Shown here in pieces: positions 11,447 to 18,948 of a stretch of DNA of 64,000 nucleotides. Each line of letters opens with the position of its first letter. The stretch's first letter is position 1. Origin of the DNA: Yinghuangia elevatio. Lineage in GTDB: Bacteria; Actinomycetota; Actinomycetes; Streptomycetales; Streptomycetaceae. The translations under genes were made by a program, and so were the position numbers. Where the stretch lies: contig NZ_JBEZFP010000035.1 of assembly GCF_040649515.1 (NCBI RefSeq), forward strand, positions 1-64,000, given 5' to 3'. The notes below the pieces were generated by a model that worked only from the letters and a program-made list of their open reading frames with translations, did no database searches and was not told the origin of the DNA.

Positions 11447-12807
11447 TGACCCAGACCACGATGGTGTTCCACCCCCGCCCCGGCGCCGGTCCGGAGAAGT
11501 CCTGGACCTTCCCCGCGCCCGACCGCACGCGCCTGGCCAACGGGCTGTCGGTACTGCGCGTGCACCGCCCCGGGCAGCGTGTCGTCGCCGTCGAGCTGCT
11601 GCTCGACGCCCCGCTCGACGCGGAGCCGGAGGGCATCGACGGCGTCGCGACGATCATGGCCCGCGCGCTGAGCGAGGGCACCGACACGATGGACGCCGAG
11701 ACGTTCGCCGCCGAGTTGGAGCGCTGCGGCGCCACGATGGACGCCGGCGCGGACCATGCGGGCGTGCAGGTCGCGCTGGACGTCCCGGCGTCCCGCCTGG
11801 AGCGCGCGCTCGGCCTGATGGCCGACGCGGTGCGCGCGCCCGCGTTCCCGGCCGACGAGGTCGACCGGCTGGTGCGCCAACGCCTCGACGAGATCGTGCA
11901 CGAACTGGCCAGCCCCGCCCGCCGGGCCGCGATCGCGCTGTACGGCGAGTTGTTCGACGCGGCCGCGCGTATCTCGCGGCCGCGAGCCGGCACCGCCGAG
12001 AGCGTCGCGCGGGTCGACCGTGCGGCGGTCGCGGACTTCTTCGCCGCTCACGTGCGCCCCGCCACGGCGACCGTCGTCGTGGTCGGCGACCTGGACGGCG
12101 TCGACCTCGACGGCATCCTCGACCGCACGCTCGGCCGGTGGACCGGCAGCGACGCCCCGCCGACCGAGGTCGCGGCCGCACGGACCGACGACGCGGCGCG
12201 CGTGGTGATCGTGCACCGCGCCGGCAGCGTGCAGACCCAGGTGCTCGCCGGGCGTCTCGGCCCGGACCGGCACGACGCGGTGTGGCCGTCGCTCAGCATC
12301 GGGACGTACTGCCTAGGCGGCACGCTGACGTCGCGGCTGGACCGGGTGCTGCGCGAGGAGAAGGGCTACACGTACGGCATCCGCGCGCTCAACCAGTCGC
12401 TGCGCTCCGGCGCGCTGCTGGCGATCACCGGCTCGGTCGAGACGGATGTGACCGGGCCCGCGCTGGCCGACATGGTGGCGGTGCTCAAGACGCTGGCCGC
12501 CGAGGGGCTGACCGACGACGAGCGCGACGCCGCGGTGCAGAACCTCGTCGGCGTCGCCCCGCTCAAGTACCAGACGTCCCGCTCGGTCGCCGACTCGCTC
12601 GCCGACGTCGTCGCGCAGCGGCTCCCGGACGACTACCTGCCGGGGCTGTACGCGCGGCTCGGTGCGGTCGCGACCGCGGACGCCTCGGACGCCGCGGTGG
12701 CCGGCTTCGACCCGGAGCGCCTGGTGATCGTGCTGGTCGGCGACGCGTCGCAGATCCGTGAGCCGGTCGAGGCACTCGGCCTCGGGCCGGTCACCGTGAT
12801 CGAGTAG
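11446..12807 (+). CDS. M16 family protein, non-catalytic partner
   Basis: 453 residues starting at an ATG that shares its A with the upstream stop. M16 fold, but the HxxEH motif is absent: the corresponding segment reads GVATIMARALSEGT. The second-half substrate-contacting Arg/Tyr region is kept (RLDRVLREEKGYTYGIR), as expected for the subunit that completes the active site of its partner. It therefore most likely forms a heterodimer with the product of 10106-11446. A clear hairpin follows. Confidence 0.9.
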   Translation: MTQTTMVFHPRPGAGPEKSWTFPAPDRTRLANGLSVLRVHRPGQRVVAVELLLDAPLDAEPEGIDGVATIMARALSEGTDTMDAETFAAELERCGATMDAGADHAGVQVALDVPASRLERALGLMADAVRAPAFPADEVDRLVRQRLDEIVHELASPARRAAIALYGELFDAAARISRPRAGTAESVARVDRAAVADFFAAHVRPATATVVVVGDLDGVDLDGILDRTLGRWTGSDAPPTEVAAARTDDAARVVIVHRAGSVQTQVLAGRLGPDRHDAVWPSLSIGTYCLGGTLTSRLDRVLREEKGYTYGIRALNQSLRSGALLAITGSVETDVTGPALADMVAVLKTLAAEGLTDDERDAAVQNLVGVAPLKYQTSRSVADSLADVVAQRLPDDYLPGLYARLGAVATADASDAAVAGFDPERLVIVLVGDASQIREPVEALGLGPVTVIE

Positions 12808-12871
12808 GCACGGCCCGCTCGACCACTCCGGACAAACTCCTGGCAAAGTAGTCCCCAAGGATGACTTGGGT

Positions 12872-12904
12872 GCGCCTCCGCCGTCGCCCGTACGGCGGAG
12901 GCGC
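12872..12904 (+). terminator. Terminator after the M16 pair
   Basis: GCGCCTCCGCCG and CGGCGGAGGCGC make a perfect 12-bp stem with a nine-base loop, followed by TCTGCT. Confidence 0.75.
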
Positions 12905-12974
12905 TCTGCTACCCGGGCATGAACGTCAACCCCGGCTTGTACGCCGCCCTTTCCAGCCGCATACGGTGAGGTCC

Positions 12975-15413
12975 ATGACGCAGGAGACGACAACCGACGA
13001 CGTGGCCGGCCGCGTGCTCGACGACAGGCGCGGACTGTCCGCCGCCGATGTCGCCGAACGCGTCGCGCGCGGTGCGGTGAACGACGTACCCGTACGCTCC
13101 AGCCGGTCGACCGGCGAGATCGTCCGCTCCAACGTCTTCACCCGGTTCAACGCGATCATCGGCGTGCTCTTCGTCATCATCCTGGTCGTCGGACCGATCC
13201 AGGACGGCCTGTTCGGCTTCGTCATCATCGCCAACACCGGCATCGGCATCATCCAGGAGATGCGCGCCAAGCGGACCCTGGACCGGCTGGCGGTGATCGG
13301 CGAGGCCAAGCCGAGGGTGCGCCGCGACGGCGTGGCGGTCGGCGTCTCCTCGCACGAGATTGTCCTCGACGACGTCATCGAACTGGGGTCCGGCGACAAA
13401 GCGGTGGTCGACGGCATCGTCACCGAGGCGGCGGGCCTGGAGATCGACGAGTCGCTGCTCACCGGCGAGGCCGACCCGGTGCTCAAGCAGCCCGGCGACC
13501 CGGTCATGTCCGGGTCGTTCGTGGTGGCCGGGTCCGGTGCGTTCCGGGCCACCCGGGTCGGCAAGGACGCGTACGCCGCCCAGCTCATGGAGGAGGCGTC
13601 GCGCTTCACGCTCGTCGCGTCCGAACTGCGCGGCGGCATCAGCACGATCCTCAAGTACGTCACCTGGGTCCTGATCCCGGCCGCGATCGCGCTGGTCATC
13701 AGCCAGTACCGGATCAACGACGACGACGTTCCCGAGGCGATCCGCCGCATGGTCGCGGGCGTGGTGCCGATGGTCCCCGAGGGTCTGGTGCTGCTGACCT
13801 CGCTGGCCTTCGCGGTCGGCGTCATCCGCCTCGGCCGCCGCCAGTGCCTCGTGCAGGAGCTGCCCGCGATCGAGGGCCTGGCCCGCGTCGACGTCGTGTG
13901 CCTGGACAAGACCGGCACACTGACCGAGGGCGGCATGAACGTCACCGAGGTCCGCGCGCTGGACCCGTCGCTGCCGGTGCGCGAGGCGCTCGGCGCGCTG
14001 GGCACCACCGACCCGCGCCCCAACGCGAGCCTCCAGGCGATCATCGAGGAGTGCGACGCGCCCTCGACGTGGACCGAGGACGCCACGATCCCGTTCTCCT
14101 CGGCCCGCAAGTACTCCGGTGCGACGTTCGTGGTCGACGGCGCGCGTCAGTCGTGGCTGCTGGGCGCGCCCGAGGTGCTGGCCCGACCCGGCGACCCGAT
14201 CCTCGCCGAGGCGGAGGACCTGGGCTCGCACGGACTGCGCGTCCTGCTGCTGGTCCGCACCGACGAGCCGGTCGAGGACCTGACCGCGCCCTACAACCCG
14301 CTGCACGGGCACCCCGCGGCGCTGGTCGTGCTGGAGCAGCGGCTGCGCCACGACGCGGCCGACACCCTCGCGTACTTCGCCGCCCAGGGGGTGGCCACCA
14401 AGGTCATCTCCGGCGACAACGCCGTCTCGGTGGGCGCGGTCGCGGCCAAGCTCGGCATCCCCGGTGCCGAGCACCCGGTGGACGCGCGCACGCTGCCCGA
14501 GGACCGCGACGCGATGGCCGACATCCTGGAGAAGAACACCGTCTTCGGCCGCGTGACCCCGCAGCAGAAGCGCGACATGGTCGGCGCGCTCCAGTCGCGC
14601 GGCCACACCGTGGCGATGACCGGCGACGGCGTCAACGACGTGCTGGCTCTCAAGGACGCCGACATCGGCGTCGCGATGGGCTCCGGCAGCGAGGCAGCGC
14701 GTGGTGTCGCGCAGATCGTGCTGCTCAACAACAGCTTCTCGGCGCTGCCGTCGGTGGTGGGGGAGGGCCGCCGCGTCATCGGCAACATCGAGCGCGTCTC
14801 GAACCTGTTCCTGACCAAGACGTCGTACGCGGTGCTGCTGGCGATCCTCGTCGTGATCGTCAACGTGCCGTACCCGTTCCTGCCGCGCCACCTCACGCTG
14901 CTGGCCTGGTTCACGATCGGCACGCCCGCGTTCTTCCTGGCCCTGGCCCCCAACAAGGAGCGGGCGAGGCCGGGCTTCGTGAACCGGGTGCTGCGCACGG
15001 CGGGGCCGGCCGGGTTCATCGCCGGTACGGCGTGCTTCACGTCGTACCTCATCGCCCGCGACTACTACGGCGGTACCGAGGCCACTCGCAGCGCCGAGAC
15101 GTCGATCGCGACCCTCACGCTGTTCCTGGTCGCCCTGTGGGTCCTTGCGATCATCGCCCGGCCCTACACCCTGTGGCGCATCGCGCTCGTCCTGACCATG
15201 GCCCTGGGCTTCGCCCTGGTGATCAGCGTCCCGGCCTTCCAGAAGTTCTTCGACCTCAAGCTGGTCGGCACCGAGATGCCCTGGACCGCCGTCGGCATCG
15301 CCGTGGTCGCGGCCCTGCTCATCGAGATCGTCTGGCGCTGGATCGGCAAGCGCTGGCCCGCCGTGGAGGACGCGGCCGCCCCCAAGGCGACGGCCGGTCT
15401 CCCCGCGGCATAA
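12975..15413 (+). CDS. P-type ATPase, CtpE-like cation transporter
   Basis: 812-residue HAD-superfamily P-type ATPase. Actuator motif IDESLLTGEADPV, phosphorylated Asp311 in CLDKTGTLTEGG, hinge TGDGVNDVLALKDADIG, and PMVPEGLVLL for the fourth helix. No N-terminal metal-binding CxxC, so not a heavy-metal CPx type. The overall pattern, with a short N-terminus and a long C-terminal membrane block, resembles mycobacterial CtpE, implicated in calcium uptake; the ion is inferred. The ATG at 12975 is preferred over upstream alternatives because homologous sequence begins there. Confidence 0.85.
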   Translation: MTQETTTDDVAGRVLDDRRGLSAADVAERVARGAVNDVPVRSSRSTGEIVRSNVFTRFNAIIGVLFVIILVVGPIQDGLFGFVIIANTGIGIIQEMRAKRTLDRLAVIGEAKPRVRRDGVAVGVSSHEIVLDDVIELGSGDKAVVDGIVTEAAGLEIDESLLTGEADPVLKQPGDPVMSGSFVVAGSGAFRATRVGKDAYAAQLMEEASRFTLVASELRGGISTILKYVTWVLIPAAIALVISQYRINDDDVPEAIRRMVAGVVPMVPEGLVLLTSLAFAVGVIRLGRRQCLVQELPAIEGLARVDVVCLDKTGTLTEGGMNVTEVRALDPSLPVREALGALGTTDPRPNASLQAIIEECDAPSTWTEDATIPFSSARKYSGATFVVDGARQSWLLGAPEVLARPGDPILAEAEDLGSHGLRVLLLVRTDEPVEDLTAPYNPLHGHPAALVVLEQRLRHDAADTLAYFAAQGVATKVISGDNAVSVGAVAAKLGIPGAEHPVDARTLPEDRDAMADILEKNTVFGRVTPQQKRDMVGALQSRGHTVAMTGDGVNDVLALKDADIGVAMGSGSEAARGVAQIVLLNNSFSALPSVVGEGRRVIGNIERVSNLFLTKTSYAVLLAILVVIVNVPYPFLPRHLTLLAWFTIGTPAFFLALAPNKERARPGFVNRVLRTAGPAGFIAGTACFTSYLIARDYYGGTEATRSAETSIATLTLFLVALWVLAIIARPYTLWRIALVLTMALGFALVISVPAFQKFFDLKLVGTEMPWTAVGIAVVAALLIEIVWRWIGKRWPAVEDAAAPKATAGLPAA

Positions 15414-15434
15414 GCGGTCCCTCGCGGCGCTCGC

Positions 15435-16187
15435 CTAGGCGCTGATCAGGCGGACGACGGCACCGCTCAGGTTGAGCGCCAGGGTGGCGAAGGACATCAC
15501 GGTCGCCGGGATCCGTAATCTGCCGGCCGGGTCGGTCGTCGGCTGGCGGCTCCCGCCGCCGAGGACGATCCGCGTCTCGGCGCGCACGTTGTGTCGGCGC
15601 ACGCTGAGCCAGGCGGCCGGTCCGCCGGCCGCCGCGCACAGGCACGACGCGCCGAGCGACACGGGTGCCGGGAGCAGGCCGTCGGACAAGACGGTCGCGG
15701 CGATCGACACGATCATGGCGGCGAAGGCCGCGAGGACGGTGACGTTCACCTGCTGGAAGGTCGTCAGCGGTTGGCGGATGCCTTCGCGGACCTGGTGCGC
15801 GCGCAGTACGTCGGCGGCGTTGTCGCGGATTCCGCGGCGCCTGGACGCGTCCGCGCAGCGCACCGACACCGTGGCGCCGGACAACCGGTCGAGGGCGACG
15901 ACGAGCCGGGTGTCCGCCGTGGTCAGCGTGATGGTCAGGTTGTCCAGCGTGTCGGGGTCGCCCAGCCTGCGGCCGAGTTCGGTGCGGAGGGCGCGCAGGC
16001 TCCGTGCGGTGACCTCCTCGCCGTTGCGGCGAGTGCCGAGGCACACCGATGCGCCGTGGCCGACGAAGTGCCGGAACTGGTCGAGGACGCGCGGCAATTG
16101 GCCCGGCTCGAACTTGCAGCCGAAGTACGCACTCGTCGTCGTGGTGGTGGACGGGGCGCCGGTCGGCGCGTCCGCAGATGTTGTCAT
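15435..16187 (-). CDS. Unknown membrane protein downstream of an HTH regulator
   Basis: 250 residues, not recognised. A soluble N-terminal half (about 1-140) begins with a Ser/Thr-rich stretch and contains FGCKFEPGQLPRVLDQFRHF. The C-terminal half has three probable membrane segments: NVTVLAAFAAMIVSIAATVL, SLGASCLCAAAGGPAAWLS and VMSFATLALNLSGAVVRLIS. The ATG lies 41 bases after the stop of the HTH gene (16229-17287), so the two probably form an operon. The layout, a cytoplasmic domain tethered by a helical bundle, suggests a sensor or effector, but nothing identifies its activity. Confidence 0.7.
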   Translation of the reverse strand: MTTSADAPTGAPSTTTTTSAYFGCKFEPGQLPRVLDQFRHFVGHGASVCLGTRRNGEEVTARSLRALRTELGRRLGDPDTLDNLTITLTTADTRLVVALDRLSGATVSVRCADASRRRGIRDNAADVLRAHQVREGIRQPLTTFQQVNVTVLAAFAAMIVSIAATVLSDGLLPAPVSLGASCLCAAAGGPAAWLSVRRHNVRAETRIVLGGGSRQPTTDPAGRLRIPATVMSFATLALNLSGAVVRLISA

Positions 16188-16228
16188 TGCTCGATTCCGT
16201 CGGAGGCTCCGGAGGCCGGAGGCGTGGG

Positions 16229-17287
16229 TCAGGAGGCGGTCGTGTCGCGCGAGTCGCGTACGACACGGCGCGCGGCGTCCTCGGCGAGGCGCGCGGCCGC
16301 CCACCGGTTCGTGAATTCGTCGATGTCCCCGCCGAGGGCCGCCACGACCAGCTCGGTCTGCGGGAGGCGGGGAAGCCGTGGCCCGCGCAGGACGCGCAGC
16401 ACGGTCTCGGTGCTCATGCCGCCCGCGGCCCGCCGGGCGACGATCGCCGCCGGGGGTTCCCCGGCCGCGGCGTGCAGTTCGGCCATGGCGCCGAAGAACC
16501 GCTCCACCGGGCCGGACCCGCGGCTGCGGGACCTGTCGCCCGGGAGGCCGGATCGCGCGCGTTTCGGCTTGTTCCATTCGGCGCGGGCGCGCAGCCACGT
16601 CTGGTGCAGCAGCCACGGATCGGCGCCGCAGGACAGGGCAAGTTGCCGCGTGACGGGCCACGAGGGGACGCCGCGCCCGGCGAGCACCCGCTTGAGGTAC
16701 GAGTGCGAGATCTCGGATCGGGCGGCGAGTTCCCGGGGCGCGGTCCCGGACGACGTGACCATGTCCGCCAAGAGGCGGGCGAACGCACGGACGACGGGCG
16801 GGCCGGGCCAGGTCGCATCCTGGGCCGCGGCCGCCTCCTGGAGGTCGCGGACGGTCCCCAGCCGCCGTTCGGCGCCCGCATAGCGCTTGCGGGCCACGGC
16901 GGGAGTCAGCGAGAGCGAGTTGGCGACCACGGTCCAGGGCAGGCCCTCGCGTCGGGCGCGGACGACGCAGGCCTCCACCAGGCGCTCCACATGCGCCGTG
17001 AGCTCGGCCGCTTCGCGCAGCAGCGCCGGATCCGGGCCCGTCGCGTGGCGGAGCCGGAACCGGAGGTGCGCGACCATGCGGAATGTCTGCGGCCCGAACC
17101 ACCTGGTGAACTCGTCCGCGGGGGGCTGCCCCGGGTCGCTTTGCGCGGACCTCGACTTCCGGTACGCCGCGCTCCGGCACGCGCCGCCGCAATACCGCCG
17201 CGGGCGCCCGCGCGAAACGGCGCGACCTCGGATTTCCGTGCCGCAATGGCAACACGTTGCAATTTCTGCCGGTGTTTCGACGGTCAC
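16229..17287 (-). CDS. Zinc-ribbon and multi-HTH regulator, unknown family
   Basis: 352 residues from a GTG with GAGG upstream. Three layers are visible. The N-terminus has a treble-clef-like zinc site: CCHCG (Cys12-Cys15) and Cys33-x3-Cys37 in GRPRRYCGGACRSAAYRKSR. A helix-turn-helix follows at about 113-140 (LPWTVVANSLSLTPAVARKR). Two XRE-like HTH segments come next, at about 176-220 (APRELAARSEISHSYLKRVL) and 275-320 (PPAAIVARRAAGGMSTETVL). It is presumably a DNA-binding regulator with several recognition modules. It precedes the membrane protein at 15435-16187 and faces a long gene-free stretch. Neither gene is a standard neighbour in this locus, suggesting an accessory insertion. Confidence 0.75.
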   Translation of the reverse strand: MTVETPAEIATCCHCGTEIRGRAVSRGRPRRYCGGACRSAAYRKSRSAQSDPGQPPADEFTRWFGPQTFRMVAHLRFRLRHATGPDPALLREAAELTAHVERLVEACVVRARREGLPWTVVANSLSLTPAVARKRYAGAERRLGTVRDLQEAAAAQDATWPGPPVVRAFARLLADMVTSSGTAPRELAARSEISHSYLKRVLAGRGVPSWPVTRQLALSCGADPWLLHQTWLRARAEWNKPKRARSGLPGDRSRSRGSGPVERFFGAMAELHAAAGEPPAAIVARRAAGGMSTETVLRVLRGPRLPRLPQTELVVAALGGDIDEFTNRWAAARLAEDAARRVVRDSRDTTAS

Positions 17288-18275
17288 CGGGCGCCTCGCG
17301 GAGGGCGGCTCCCCGGAATATCGTGTCGCGGCATGGTCGTATTCGAATTTCGTGACAATGCCACGCGCGTCGCGTCCCGCCCGGCGCAGGAATATGTCGA
17401 CAGGCCACGGGCCCCGCGCGTTGCCGCCACGACTGTGCAGGACACGGTCCCATTCGTGGCGGCGCGTGGGCCACGTGCTTCGGAGCGCGGGGCTGACGCG
17501 ATGTCGACAACGCCGGCTACGGGCACGCGGGGAGCCCGCGCCCGACGGCGTTTTCCGGCCGGTGCGTCCGGGCCTGTGATAGCACTGACCTGTGGCGCCG
17601 TGGGGCGTGACCTATCTACGCTCGGCGCGTTGTGCCTGGTGTGCTCGGGCAGGCCCGAGCACATCGGAACGGTCGGTGGACTGGTCAATTGGGACCTCGG
17701 GTTCTGTTTGTGGGAATTCGGACACACCGGCTGGTCGGGTAGCCCCCGGGAGAATGGATTGGTAGCCCTGATCCCGGGGGACTACGGCTAGAGATTACTC
17801 GCGTGGGAGCCACCGAGCGGATATCTGGGGCTGGAAGGCAACGCCTCGCCCGAGATTTTCCCTGTTGATCAAGCGTGATCGCATGATCGGTCCCGAGGGG
17901 CCGCGAATTAGGCGTGTCCCGGTCGAATTCCCAAGGCAATGTGATCGTTATCCGTGACGGCATGAACCGTTGGACGGAGAATCGCCAAAATGTCGCGATC
18001 GACAGGCGATGAATCTGCCCTTTGTCGCGATGGTCGGTCTTGGGTGGCGATAGCGGGGGGTGGCGCGGTGACGGCTGAACGCGCGCCGGTCTCTCGGACA
18101 CCGGGCTCCGGCCCGGCCGGATCATGCGGGCCTGGTCAAAACGGTGAGGCCACACCGCCTCGGTGGAGGCGATGTGGCCAGGCGCGGTGGTCGGACCTGT
18201 CGGGCCGCGAGGCCGCGCGAAGCGGCGGGTGCATCGGCCGCCGGCCCGTCGAGGGGCGGACCCCGCACGTGCGGA
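17288..18275. other. Gene-free stretch of about 1 kb with lowered GC
   Basis: No frame here has coding composition: reading frames are rich in Arg, Ser and Pro with no hydrophobic core or family motif. GC is visibly lower than in flanking genes, especially 17690-18010. It must contain the promoter of the HTH gene, transcribed leftwards. I cannot identify an RNA gene, repeat family or mobile-element end in it. Confidence 0.5.
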
Positions 18276-18308
18276 AGCCCCGGGCACGCGGTGGCGTGTT
18301 CCGGGGCT
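18276..18308 (-). terminator. Terminator of the small VOC gene
   Basis: AGCCCCGG and CCGGGGCT form an 8-bp GC stem around a 17-base loop, placed just after the stop of the minus-strand gene at 18342. Confidence 0.6.
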
Positions 18309-18341
18309 CCGTCAGGTTGTTCGGCGCCGGGCCGTCCCTGG

Positions 18342-18686
18342 TCAGGCGCGCGGGGCCGGCTGGTAGAGGACGGCGGCCCAGCCGTCGGGGCCGACGACCT
18401 GGGCGCGGACCTCGTGCGGGCCCTGCACCGGCTCGGCCACCTTGAAGCCCGCCTCGCGCAGCGGCGTCAGCGCCGCCTCCAGGTCCGCGACCTTGACCAT
18501 GACCGACGCGCCCTCGCCCTCGCGGTCGGTGCCGGACAGGGCGATCCGGTTGCCGTTCACGTCGAACTGCGCCCAGCGGTCGCCGTCGACGAAGGTCGGC
18601 TCGGTGCCGAGCACCGCGCTCATGAACGCGACCGCGGCGGTCATGTCGGCGACGGGGAACGCGGCGGACAGGCCCTGTGCGGACAT
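18342..18686 (-). CDS. VOC (glyoxalase/dioxygenase fold) protein
   Basis: 114 residues, a single vicinal-oxygen-chelate domain built from two beta-alpha-beta3 modules: AAFPVADMTAAVAFMSAVLG at the start and ADLEAALTPLREAGF in the second half, ending VVGPDGWAAVLYQP. The ATG at 18686 has GGAGGT upstream; longer frames lack it. The usual metal-binding His/Glu set is poorly conserved, so an enzyme or a ligand-binding (resistance-type) role are both possible. Divergent from the GNAT fusion gene across an operator-like palindrome. Confidence 0.8.
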   Translation of the reverse strand: MSAQGLSAAFPVADMTAAVAFMSAVLGTEPTFVDGDRWAQFDVNGNRIALSGTDREGEGASVMVKVADLEAALTPLREAGFKVAEPVQGPHEVRAQVVGPDGWAAVLYQPAPRA

Positions 18687-18783
18687 GACGACCTCCAGCG
18701 GGATACGTGGTCGGGGGCAGTGCGCCACCGGGTGCGACAGGCGTACATCGGGGCACACGGCCGATCGGGAGCCGATCGGGATC

Positions 18784-18802
18784 ATCTGATGGTCTATCAG
18801 AT
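18784..18802. promoter_or_regulatory. Palindrome ATCTGAT-N5-ATCAGAT between divergent genes
   Basis: Perfect 7-bp arms around GGTCT in the intergenic region of the VOC gene and the GNAT/acyl-CoA synthetase gene. The core TGATGGTCTATCA resembles GntR-family operators (TGGT-N-ACCA-like symmetry). Binding protein unknown. Confidence 0.45.
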
Positions 18803-18948
18803 CCCGGGGGGTGGCGGGCCGGTCGCGCGCGGTGACACCGGTCACGGCTCCCGGCGCCGACCGCCCGGGCCGGAAACGCGCAAATCCCCGCCACGGCACC
18901 GACGCCGCGCCTCGCTGCCCCCGCGTCCGGTGGCTTAGTGTCGGCAGC

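Noticed and set aside
17685..18287. 200-codon minus-strand frame in the gene-free stretch
   Set aside because: Arg/Pro/Ser-rich translation across changing GC content, no hydrophobic core and no ribosome-binding site.
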